Of a DNA stretch of 22,990 nt, positions 16,261 through 22,967 are shown one piece after another (the stretch's first letter is position 1; the number at the start of each line of letters is the position of its first letter). This DNA comes from RYN-428 sp035551995. GTDB lineage: Bacteria > Planctomycetota > Phycisphaerae > Tepidisphaerales > Tepidisphaeraceae. A program made the position numbers and the translations under genes. Below the pieces are notes generated by a model, which saw only the letters and a program-made list of their open reading frames with translations, ran no database searches and was not told where the DNA came from. Where the stretch lies: positions 1-22,990 of the forward strand of contig DASZME010000082.1 of assembly GCA_035551995.1 (NCBI GenBank), written 5' to 3'.

Positions 16261-17025
16261 TCAGGCAACTTCCAAATGTGCGAGCAAAGCCATTGATCGG
16301 CCTGCCCGGCGGCGAAGCAGACCCAATAGCGCGGGAATGGCCAACATCGCCACCGAGGTCGGCTCGGGCGTCGCGGTCATCGTTACGTTATCCAGCAACG
16401 AAAAGGGTTGCGGTCCGATGGGCGTACCAACAGATTGGAAGGTCAGAAGCTGGCTAGGGGAATTGGCGATGAAATCCAAAGAGGCCGTCTGCCAACCCAA
16501 AAACGATTGCTCGGGGGTGTTTACTATGGCGGTGCTCTGCGTGCTGCCGCCGAAGGTGACCTGCCACTGTTCAGTGGTGGCATCGGCGTAACCCAGCCTC
16601 TGGACGCCGGCCCAATTGAAGGCAAATGTATATTGCTGCCCAACGGTTAAACCGCCGATGGTCTGCGAGATACTTCCCGCATAATCCGCTTCGCCGTCGG
16701 CAGCAATGAAATTGTGTCCGCTGGGGCTGAACGGAACAATGCCCGGAAATTGGAGGTCGCCCATGAACGCATCACCGGTAACTCCCGTATAGCCCTGCGT
16801 TGAGCCAAAGACATAAACGGGCGGCGTGGTCTGGCTTCCGGTAGTGTCTTCTTTGCCTCCCCCGGTCCAACCGGAGAGCGTCGCGTTCACCGTCAACTGC
16901 CCTGCCGTGCCCGAAAAACTGCCGTTCACAAGTATAGGAGCGGCCGAAGAAGCGCGCGTCATGATGGCCAAAGCCAACAATAATCCCGTTTGCGACGCTT
17001 GGCGGCGTAGTCGGCGAGAAACCAA
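16261..17025 (-). CDS. PEP-CTERM sorting domain protein
   Basis: The best start is a TTG at 17025, with GGAG 7 bases upstream, giving a 254-residue protein with a good signal peptide (RRLRRQASQ, then TGLLLALAIM, then RASSA-AP). The body is beta-rich with NGSFSG...LSGWTGG, GHNFIAADGEADYAGSISQTIGGLTVGQQYTFAFNWAG and WQVTFGG, similar to DUF642-like carbohydrate-associated exported proteins. The C-terminus is a classic PEP-CTERM signal: PEP, a hydrophobic segment (TSVAMLAIPALLGLL) and RRRAGR. Such signals are recognised by exosortase for surface sorting, often in exopolysaccharide producers. Ten extra residues follow the basic cluster, which is slightly unusual. It lies inside the tRNA-Gly-flanked segment, convergent with the protease gene. 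Confidence 0.85.
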   Translation of the reverse strand: MVSRRLRRQASQTGLLLALAIMTRASSAAPILVNGSFSGTAGQLTVNATLSGWTGGGKEDTTGSQTTPPVYVFGSTQGYTGVTGDAFMGDLQFPGIVPFSPSGHNFIAADGEADYAGSISQTIGGLTVGQQYTFAFNWAGVQRLGYADATTEQWQVTFGGSTQSTAIVNTPEQSFLGWQTASLDFIANSPSQLLTFQSVGTPIGPQPFSLLDNVTMTATPEPTSVAMLAIPALLGLLRRRAGRSMALLAHLEVA

Positions 17026-17445
17026 TTTTTCACTCCAAAAAAATAAATGAAGTACCTGAAAAGGCAGGCCTTGCAAGTTCCCCACACGAAGGTCAGTGTA
17101 AAGCTTACTTTGCGAGGAGTCAAATCATTGAAGCAATCAAAGCGGGACGAGGAATCAAACCCGACCATCACATATCGGACCGCCAGTCAGCTATCGCCTT
17201 TCAGATCAAACTCTTGACAACATCAACATGTTCGGACGCACGGCTCCGGTCGTCAACAGGCGGTGGTTCGGTGTTCTTGCGCGAAGGGCTGGGCCACGAT
17301 GAGCGGCTAACAGGATCATCATGGCCCTTGGCCAGCAAAAGCGCGCCAGAACGCGAGCCAAAGGCATCGGATTGGAAGGATCGTTTTGGACAGGGTTTTG
17401 GACTAAATTGGCATCTGGACGTGATTTTCCAGCCTTGCGACCCCT
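17026..17445. other. 420-base non-coding stretch with TTGGAC motifs
   Basis: No credible gene is visible. The stretch holds the upstream region of the PEP-CTERM gene. Close to the right edge are CGTTTTGGACA (17383-17393, also present at 14529) and a second TTTTGGAC ending at 17403. Open frames here lack ribosome binding sites and family resemblance. Confidence 0.4.
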
Positions 17446-17465
17446 TACCACTGAGCTACACCCGC
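17446..17465 (-). pseudogene. tRNA-Gly 5' fragment (20 bases)
   Basis: This is an exact copy of the first 20 bases of the intact tRNA-Gly(GCC) gene at 14465-14484, covering the acceptor strand and half of the D-arm. The sequence that should continue the tRNA is replaced by unrelated DNA, so no tRNA can form. The upstream flank to 17520 is also related to the flank of the intact gene. Confidence 0.85.
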
Positions 17466-17605
17466 AAGCCAAGTTGTTTATCTCAAGCACTTAAGATCGT
17501 CGATTTTCGATTTCCGACACAATTCTGACAAAAAACCTTCACTTCTGAAAATCCGTTTATAATGCTCGCACGACTTAAACGAGAGGAACAGTATATGTGA
17601 GCAGG

Positions 17606-17760
17606 CCGAAAGATCAAAGTGCATGACCGTCTATGCGCGCCCCGTAAGATCCAGCTCGAAAAACGAGTGTCGCGGGCATGGCCATCCGAAGCCCATCCCT
17701 GGAATTCCGGCTGAAATCGAGGTTTTGCGCGCAGAGACGGTCATGCACCCGAAAGATCAA
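17606..17760. repeat. 20-bp inverted repeat within 12-bp direct repeats (MITE-like)
   Basis: GCATGACCGTCTATGCGCGC (17621-17640) matches the complement of 17727-17746 at 19 of 20 positions, with 86 bases between. Outside these arms, CCGAAAGATCAA occurs in direct orientation at 17606-17617 and 17749-17760, and a variant CCGTAAGATCCA lies inside at 17642-17653. CTCGAAAAACGAG inside the loop is a further small hairpin. Terminal inverted repeats with flanking direct repeats suggest a miniature transposable element of about 126 bp, or a recombination site. It abuts the broken end of the DUF2293 gene. Confidence 0.5.
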
Positions 17761-18078
17761 GACCCGTACCGTCAGCTACGATTCCAAGCTCCACATCCCC
17801 GGCCTCTCCCGCCAAGGCAACCCTCGGTCGCCGTTCGGTTTCCAATTCGATCCGAATCCGGTCAATCGTTGTGTAGCCGGCCATACGCCGTTGGAGAAAG
17901 TCTTTCGTCCCTTCTTTTCTTGTACGACCCAATGATCGCCAGCCGCTTTCAGACGTCTGGTTAGAGCGGCATCGCCGGGCGGGAGAAGAATCCAGTCTGC
18001 CGGTGCGGTCAGAATTTTGCCGTCAGCGGCTCGGACGGTTGTTGGGATTGGCCCGAGGGTGAAGATTGTGTCGCTCAT
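17741..18078 (-). pseudogene. DUF2293-type gene, frameshifted and truncated
   Basis: The start ATG at 18078 overlaps the stop of the upstream gene as ATGA. The first part, MSDTIFTLGPIPTTVRAADG, LLPPGDAALTRR and AAGDHWVVQEKKGRKTFSNGVW, matches the N-terminus of DUF2293 proteins common in planctomycetes. Near 17881 the reading frame shifts: the family continuation TIDRIRIELETERR appears in another frame. The original frame runs on to 17776 as unrelated sequence and the shifted frame ends at 17741. The large C-terminal part of the family is missing. The remnant ends against the inverted-repeat structure at 17606-17760, which may have caused the truncation. The gene is probably inactive. Confidence 0.7.
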
Positions 18079-18563
18079 TGTTTCTTCCCGCAGCGCTTCG
18101 TAAGGAACTGGGCCAGATTCTCCGCATCGTCGGTGCCGATTCGCAGCACCCCGCCGTTCTTCAAACGGACCATGACGCAATCACGGCCCCAGATGTTCCA
18201 TACCCAGCCTCCCTTCAGGCTCAGATGAATGCCCCAACCGTCCAGGGTGGTCGTTCGTCCTACTTCGACACTCAGGACGTCCCGATAATCGATGTCTCGT
18301 CGGAACAATGAAATCGGCCCAAACGCAACGGATAAACTGTCGCCACGATCTCTCACGGTGAGATGATGGAATGCGGCGGCAACGATCAGCATCAGTAGTC
18401 CACTGAGGAAGAATGCCCAAAAGATCGGCGGCACGGTTCGCAGCACCCCACCCAGCCCAAGCAGCGTGAAGCTAAGAGCGTAAAGCAGCCAATATATGGG
18501 CGCTCTTTGTGTGTGCTGATATGCCGTATCGTTCCTCGTCATGCTGCTCGCCTCGTTCTTCAT
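18075..18563 (-). CDS. Small membrane protein with PH-like domain
   Basis: The 162-residue protein has two membrane segments (about 23-41, WLLYALSFTLLGLGGVL, and 46-64, IFWAFFLSGLLMLIVAAAF). A cytoplasmic domain follows in which YRDVLSVEVGRTTTLDGWGIHLSLKGGWVWNIWGRDCVMVRLKNGGVLRIGTDDAENLAQFL has the strand pattern and closing helix of bacterial PH-like (bPH) domains. I recall close relatives in other planctomycetes, all uncharacterised. Start 18563 is given; an ATG seven codons in has GAGG about 8 bases upstream and could be the true one. The stop overlaps the DUF2293 start (ATGA), which indicates translational coupling in the ancestral operon, now with a broken second gene. Confidence 0.75.
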   Translation of the reverse strand: MKNEASSMTRNDTAYQHTQRAPIYWLLYALSFTLLGLGGVLRTVPPIFWAFFLSGLLMLIVAAAFHHLTVRDRGDSLSVAFGPISLFRRDIDYRDVLSVEVGRTTTLDGWGIHLSLKGGWVWNIWGRDCVMVRLKNGGVLRIGTDDAENLAQFLTKRCGKKQ

Positions 18564-18727
18564 CCCGTCGTGAACCGAAAAGTATAGCGTCGCACTTTCC
18601 GAGATCTTGACATCTGCAACGTGAGTTCATGGGGAACGACGCCACTCACGACTCTCATTGCAGCGGAATGGCGCGACGTGCAGCGCCGCGCATTCGTGCG
18701 AAATTCTTTTACGCTTTACCATTTCTT

Positions 18728-19627
18728 TCAAGCGTTCCCCACCTTGGCGGAACCATCGACGATCGCGAAAAGCGCCTGTGTTCCTTCATCGTCCCGCCCC
18801 GCTTCGGCCGCCGAGTCGAAGAGGCGATGGACGAGATTTAACGCCGCCAGATTCAACCCTCGCTCCTTCGCCGCTTCAAGCGCCAGCCGAAGATCCTTGC
18901 GCTGAAGCTTAATCATGAACCCCGGCCGAAAATCGCCGGCGATCATCTTCGGCCCCAGGTTGGAAAGCTGCCAGGACCCCGCGGCGCCGCCGCCAACGGC
19001 CGTCAGTGTCTTTTGAAGATCCAATCCGTTTTCTTTTGCGAACGTCAGCGCTTCGCATACCGCCAGATTATTGATCGTGACCAGAATCTGGTTGACGAGT
19101 TTGGTCAGTTGTCCGTTGCCGCTCGGCCCGCAATAGGTGAGGGTTTTGCCCATGCACTGCAAGAGCGGCCGGATTATTTCAAAGTGCGGCTCCGACCCGC
19201 CAACCATGATCGACAGCGTTGCGTTGCGGGCGCCAAGATCGCCGCCGCTGACGGGCGCGTCGAGAAAATAACCGCCCTTGGCGTCGAGCGCTTCGGCCAT
19301 CGCGCGCGTGGCCGTCGGAGAGATAGTCGAGTGATCGACGACGATTATACCCGGCCTGGCGCCGGCCAATATTCCGCCGTCCCCGAGAACGACCTTCCGC
19401 ACGTCGGGCGTATCGGAAACGCAGATGAAAACCACGTCGGCGTCGCGCGCCGCCTCGGCGGGAGTCGCACTCCACCGGGCGCCGCGGGAGATCAGATCAT
19501 CCGCCTTTGATTGCGTGCGGTTATAGACGGTCAGACGATGACCGGCGCCCAGGAGATGACCCGCCATCGGCGCGCCCATAATTCCCAGGCCAACGAAGGC
19601 GACGGATCGAATTGGCTCATTGGTCAT
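18728..19627 (-). CDS. 3-hydroxyisobutyrate dehydrogenase-type NAD(P)-dependent reductase
   Basis: This 299-residue protein belongs to the beta-hydroxyacid dehydrogenase family. The Rossmann motif is VAFVGLGIMGAPMAGHLL (Gly13, Gly15, Gly18). The substrate-binding motif DAPVSGGDLGARNATLSIMVGG lies at 123-144, and the catalytic Lys176 with Asn179 is in GNGQLTKLVNQIL. Length and motif spacing are those of 3-hydroxyisobutyrate dehydrogenase, tartronate semialdehyde reductase and succinic semialdehyde reductase, which reversibly oxidise a beta-hydroxyacid; sequence alone does not separate them. It starts 50 bases after the Ser/Thr kinase stop on the same strand, so co-transcription is possible. 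No ribosome binding site is evident at the chosen ATG. Confidence 0.92.
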   Translation of the reverse strand: MTNEPIRSVAFVGLGIMGAPMAGHLLGAGHRLTVYNRTQSKADDLISRGARWSATPAEAARDADVVFICVSDTPDVRKVVLGDGGILAGARPGIIVVDHSTISPTATRAMAEALDAKGGYFLDAPVSGGDLGARNATLSIMVGGSEPHFEIIRPLLQCMGKTLTYCGPSGNGQLTKLVNQILVTINNLAVCEALTFAKENGLDLQKTLTAVGGGAAGSWQLSNLGPKMIAGDFRPGFMIKLQRKDLRLALEAAKERGLNLAALNLVHRLFDSAAEAGRDDEGTQALFAIVDGSAKVGNA

Positions 19628-19677
19628 TCGGATTTAATTTGGGTTTCGAGTACTTGAATCTCGGAATCTCACGTAGG

Positions 19678-20952
19678 CTACTTGTGCATCGCCAACATGA
19701 GGATCAATACCAGGTTGAGAATCGCCGACACGCCCGCCGCCACCACGACGGCGACGAACATCGGCTGGCGCCAGAGCGACAATGACATCGGCACGCTCGG
19801 CGCGATATCCACCGTTTTGCCGGTTTCTTCGAGCTGTCCAAGGGCATCAAGATCGACCGTCCGCCGAGCGTGCATCGGCGGACTTCCGCCGGCGACCGCC
19901 CGCAAATCCTCCAGCATGTCTTCCGTGCGGGCATATCGTTCTTCGCGATTTTTCGCCATCGACACTTCGATGATTTCGCCCACCCCGGCGCTGAGAGCCG
20001 TGTTGATATGGTCCGGCGGCTTGAGCGGCGATTTCAAATGCTTGTGCATGACCGCCGTCGGCGAATCGCCCTCGAAAGGAGGTCGGCCGGTCACCAGATG
20101 ATACATGGTGGCGCCAAGCGAATAGATGTCGGCACGAAAATCGATGTCTACGTCGCCGCGAATCTGCTCGGGGCTGATGTAGTACGGCGTGCCGTACGCC
20201 CGCCCGGCCTCCGACTCCGCCGCCGCCTGATCGTCCACCGCGCGGGCCAAACCCAGATCCGTCAACTTCGCCACCCCTTGCGGCGTCAGGATGATATTTT
20301 TCGGCTTCACGTCCCGATGGATCAACCCGCGCTTGTGCGCGTGCGCCAACGCGTCGGCCATCTGAATCGTAATATCCAGCGCCTCGGCCTCGCCGAAATT
20401 GCGACCTTCCCCAACCGGCGGCGGCTGCATGATGTCGTACAGCGTCAGGCCCTCGATGTACTCCATCACGAAATAATGAAACCCATCCGGCGTAGAACCC
20501 ACGTCGATCGCCTGCACGATATTGTTGTGCGAAAGCTTCGCCGCCGCCCGGCCTTCGTAATAAAAGCGTTCCACGAATTCCGTGTTTTCGCTCATTCGCT
20601 TGGGCAGAACTTTGATCGCCACGATCCGATCGAGCGAAAGCTGGCGCGCCTTGTAAACGCTGGCCATGGCCCCTTTGCCGATTTTGCTGATGAGTTGATA
20701 GCCGGGGATTTGCGATTTCTGATTGTCTTCGACGCGCCGGGCGACGCGCTTGCCCTGATTGGGGGTGATGAAGCCGTTGGTGACCAGAAGATCGGTCAGG
20801 CTGCGCTGGTTCGGATCGGATCCCTGCTTCTGCTGTTCCCGGCAGAAGTCAACTTCCGTCTGCGACGCCAATCCGATGTCAACCACCATCTTGGCGACGT
20901 CGGTATCGAGATTGGGTGTTCCTGCAACGACTGCAGCTTTATCGTTCAACAT
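19678..20952 (-). CDS. Hanks-type serine/threonine protein kinase, membrane-anchored
   Basis: The 424-residue protein starts with about 80 residues that form a helical domain (DTDVAKMVVDIGLASQTEVDFC...LLVTNGFITPNQG) seen at the N-terminus of planctomycete kinases. The kinase domain spans about 85-350. It has the glycine loop IGKGAMASVYKA, catalytic Lys114 in AIKVL, Glu133, HRDVKPKN with Asp214, DLG at 232-234 in place of DFG (common in bacterial kinases) and GTPYYISPEQ at 254-263. A linker of about 45 residues leads to one C-terminal membrane segment (about 399-420, MFVAVVVAAGVSAILNLVLILML), so the kinase faces the cytoplasm. No PASTA or other sensor domain follows. All catalytic residues are present and it should be active. 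Its target is unknown. Confidence 0.94.
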   Translation of the reverse strand: MLNDKAAVVAGTPNLDTDVAKMVVDIGLASQTEVDFCREQQKQGSDPNQRSLTDLLVTNGFITPNQGKRVARRVEDNQKSQIPGYQLISKIGKGAMASVYKARQLSLDRIVAIKVLPKRMSENTEFVERFYYEGRAAAKLSHNNIVQAIDVGSTPDGFHYFVMEYIEGLTLYDIMQPPPVGEGRNFGEAEALDITIQMADALAHAHKRGLIHRDVKPKNIILTPQGVAKLTDLGLARAVDDQAAAESEAGRAYGTPYYISPEQIRGDVDIDFRADIYSLGATMYHLVTGRPPFEGDSPTAVMHKHLKSPLKPPDHINTALSAGVGEIIEVSMAKNREERYARTEDMLEDLRAVAGGSPPMHARRTVDLDALGQLEETGKTVDIAPSVPMSLSLWRQPMFVAVVVAAGVSAILNLVLILMLAMHK

Positions 20953-21016
20953 GTGACCGGGAAACCCTACGATGCTCGATCGGGCCTGTCAATACATTTT
21001 TCAACCAAGTCTTGTA

Positions 21017-21062
21017 ACGCAGTGAAGATGTCACCTGTTGGACGCAGTAAAAATGTCACCTG
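21017..21062 (+). repeat. Tandem 21-bp repeat at the left end of the IS1202/ISNCY-like element
   Basis: CAGTGAAGATGTCACCTG (21020-21037) is followed 25 bases later by CAGTAAAAATGTCACCTG (21045-21062); both are preceded by ACG. TGACATTTTTACTGCG-like ends are, from memory, typical of IS1202/ISNCY elements, so this is probably the left terminus with its transposase-binding repeat. No matching right end is visible in the window. Confidence 0.55.
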
Positions 21063-21080
21063 CCTGTACAAGGAGTTGAT

Positions 21081-21188
21081 ATGGAAGCGGCTTCGCCGCG
21101 CGATGAGTTTGTTGGATTTTTTAAGGCATGTGCTCAGGCGTCCGCTAGGGCGGGGTCCGATTATCGTTATGATTGCGTTGCCTGGTGA
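21081..21188 (+). CDS. Possible 35-aa peptide in the IS leader
   Basis: An ATG at 21081 has a strong AAGGAG 5 bases upstream and opens 35 codons (MEAASPRDEFVGFFKACAQA..., ending DCVAW) before TGA. The start region contains the hairpin GCGGC-TTC-GCCGC (21087-21099). I do not recognise the peptide. It lies between the end repeats and a terminator hairpin, upstream of the transposase. It may be a leader peptide or the remnant of a gene fusion point. Confidence 0.35.
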   Translation: MEAASPRDEFVGFFKACAQASARAGSDYRYDCVAW

Positions 21189-21259
21189 AACAGAGTTGGG
21201 CTCTGCGGGGACGCAACCCAGCAAGGGATAATCAGGTCGAAGGCGCGCCGCTAGCGCGT

Positions 21260-21296
21260 GCGACCCCTGGCCAGCGGCCGGGGGTCGCTTTGTTTT
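21260..21296 (+). terminator. Strong intrinsic terminator upstream of the transposase
   Basis: GCGACCCCTGGCC (21260-21272) pairs with GGCCGGGGGTCGC (21276-21288) through 13 pairs, one of them T-G, around an AGC loop. TTTGTTTT follows. It reads on the plus strand, 59 bases before the transposase start, so it would end transcripts entering from outside or from the 35-codon ORF. Confidence 0.75.
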
Positions 21297-21355
21297 CAAT
21301 GCCGTTGTTGATCGCGGGGGGTTCAAATCGGGCCAGGTCCGCGTAACTCACGCGG

Positions 21356-21961
21356 ATGAAACACCTCGCAATGAATCGTAAGGAGCGTGAGAAGCTATCG
21401 GTATTCAGCCGGGTGAAGGATCGATTGCTGACGCGGCGTGAGGCGGCCGAGGCGCTGGGATTGTCGCTGCGGCAGGTGCATCGGATGTACTGCCGATATG
21501 TGGCGCAGGGCGACAAGGGAGTTGTGCATCAGGATCGGGGCAAAGCGAGTCCGCGGCGAACGCAATCACAGGAGCGCAAAAAAGCGTTGGAACTTTACCG
21601 CTCGATGTACCGCTCGTTCGGTCCGACGTTTTGGGCGGAGAAAATGGGCAAGGACCACGGCATCTGGATCAGTCACGACACGGCGCGGCGGTGGCTGATG
21701 GAAGAGGGGTTGCTGGAGAAGACGCGTCGCGGCCGTCGCTCGCGTCGCCGTCGGCCGCGCAAGGAACGATCCGGGCAGATGGTACAGATGGACCGCTCTC
21801 ATCACTTGTGGTTCGAGAATCGCGGCAAACGCTGCTGTTTAATGGTAATGATCGACGACGCGACCAGCCGAATGGACGGTAGGTTTTACGAGGGGAAGAC
21901 CATGCTGGTGAAACAATGTGGGCATATGTGTTGGTCCCAATCTCACGAATCGATGAACTAA
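21356..21961 (+). pseudogene. IS1202/ISNCY-family transposase, truncated
   Basis: The first 180 residues match this family: a helix-turn-helix (LTRREAAEALGLSLRQVHRMYCRYVAQGDKGVVH), the stretch ALELYRSMYRSFGPTFWAEKM...ISHDTARRWLMEEGL, an Arg-rich linker, and the start of the DDE core with QMDRSHHLWFENRG (first Asp at residue 146) and LMVMIDDATSR. In relatives the first motif is usually QMDGSHH, so Gly to Arg here is odd. After about 21898 the sequence stops resembling the family, and the rest of the DDE domain with the catalytic Glu is missing. The frame then runs as unrelated residues to 21961. A start at 21371 (MNRKEREKL) is also possible. The protein cannot be an active transposase. Confidence 0.85.
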
Positions 21962-22131
21962 AACGTGCTGCCGCCAAGAGTCCGTTTGATCCGGAGCATT
22001 TTGGTATGGTTCAATACTCCGGGCGCGGTCTAATTGATGAGGATTTCAAACGCTGGGTTGAACGAAATCTCGGAGAGATAGTCGACATTGAACCGAGTGC
22101 TGGATTTGGGCAATGGAAGCCCGATGATTAG
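21916..22131 (+). CDS. Hypothetical 71-aa protein, possibly a fragment
   Basis: I do not recognise this ORF. It begins MWAYVLVPISRIDELKRAAAK and continues with FDPEHFGMVQYSGRG and a charged C-terminus ending QWKPDD. Residue use looks protein-like and differs from the Arg-rich shadow frames around it. It overlaps the nonsense tail of the truncated transposase in another frame. It begins where the transposase homology ends, so it may be the 3' part of a gene that the element inserted into or deleted. No good ribosome binding site precedes the ATG. Confidence 0.4.
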   Translation: MWAYVLVPISRIDELKRAAAKSPFDPEHFGMVQYSGRGLIDEDFKRWVERNLGEIVDIEPSAGFGQWKPDD

Positions 22132-22455
22132 CGTCACTCGCATTGCTTTCCAAGTTATATTCCGCTTCGGCCCGACAACATTAAGCCCAGGCAGCGTGCC
22201 GTCCGCTTGGGCGTGGTACGGCGTTTCGCTGAATACGTGAGCACGTTGGACCCGCGCACTGAGATTCCCGCGAAGAAGCTCCTGCCGTTCCAGTATCGCC
22301 GACCGAATCCTCACCTCTATCAAGATGACGACGTCCTGCGGCTCATCAAGGCCACCAAGCACATTGACAACTCCAATGCCGCCAAATGCACCACCTGTGC
22401 CACACTATTCGGCCTGCTGGCGGTGACCGGCATGAGGGTGGGCACGTGCAGGTGA
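22132..22455 (+). pseudogene. Tyrosine recombinase/integrase fragment
   Basis: The frame is open from 22132 and shows homology from about 22165: RPDNIKPRQRAVRLGVVRRFAEYVSTLDPRTEIP...LLPFQYRRPNPHLYQDDDVLRLIKA and ATLFGLLAVTGMRVG. This is the core-binding domain and the start of the catalytic domain of a tyrosine recombinase of the kind found in multi-recombinase transposons. The catalytic Arg of box I is in TGMR. The match stops two residues later and the frame ends after TCR. The His-x-x-Arg box and the nucleophilic Tyr are missing, so the gene is dead. The break coincides with the start of an IS21 fragment. Confidence 0.75.
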
Positions 22456-22700
22456 AGGAGGCGTACTACTCGGTCCCGCCAGAGTATCTGGGCCAGGAGA
22501 TCTGGGCGCGCTGGGACGGTCGGATGGTGCGGCTGTTCGACCGGCGGATGAAGCCGATCGCCGTGCATCCGCGCAAGCCGCCGGGCGTCTTCTCCACCCT
22601 CACCGCCCACCTGCATCCGCACAAGATCGGCGGGATCGAAAAGGGAGCCGACTGGATGCTGGGGCAGGTGGACCGCATCGGTCCCCACTCACCTGTATAG
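22446..22700 (+). pseudogene. IS21-family IstA transposase, C-terminal fragment
   Basis: From about 22446 a second frame reads VQVKEAYYSVPPEYLGQEIWARWDGRMVRLFDRRMKPIAVHPR, then PPGVFSTL and KGADWMLGQVDRIGPHSPV, then a stop. This is the Mu-type beta-barrel C-terminal region of IS21 IstA proteins (typically YYSVPPEYVG...VRWD...RIF). The catalytic DDE core upstream is absent. The end after DRIGPH is shorter than in full-length relatives, and no IstB follows. It is therefore a doubly truncated remnant fused to the recombinase fragment. Confidence 0.8.
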
Positions 22701-22967
22701 CTGTGCCGTGTAGATAAAATGGGCGGACCCAGAGGGGTGGGGGTGCCGGGGGTTTTGACAACTGGCCGGCGGCCGGGCCGCACCGACTATAGTGGGGACG
22801 CGCCTACATACAACCCGCCTACCTTTTACCAGCCAAGATCCTGCATATTAGGCGAGCGGTGATTGAAGTTTTACCTGTAATTTCTCGCGGGAGTATCTCG
22901 GTCTGGCCGATGGGAAGCAATACCAGTTGATGGATTAACTGGCTGCTGGATCACGGAGGATCATCCC

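Larger units (their letters stand above)
14485..17445. mobile_element. Possible tRNA-Gly-associated 3-kb insertion (cargo only)
   Basis: The segment is bracketed by direct repeats made of the tRNA-Gly 5' end and its upstream flank. It contains an unknown 175-aa protein, a trypsin-fold protease and a PEP-CTERM protein, and by eye it is more AT-rich than the surrounding genes, especially in the protease gene. TTGGAC motifs cluster near both ends. No integrase or transposase lies inside. Most tRNA islands displace the 3' end of the tRNA; here the displaced copy is the 5' end, so an old unequal tandem duplication is the main alternative. Confidence 0.45.

Noticed and set aside
17623..17964. Plus-strand open frames of 113 and 85 aa
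   Set aside because: They overlap the DUF2293 remnant in antisense and the inverted-repeat structure, without a ribosome binding site or recognisable sequence.
19870..21231. 453-aa open frame on the plus strand opposite the kinase
   Set aside because: It is antisense to a kinase with every catalytic motif; the frame is Arg/His-rich and extends into IS sequence without any recognisable domain.
22755..22793. TTGACA (22755-22760) and TATAGT (22788-22793) as a sigma-70 promoter for the last gene
   Set aside because: The spacing is 27 bases, far outside the 16-18 needed.
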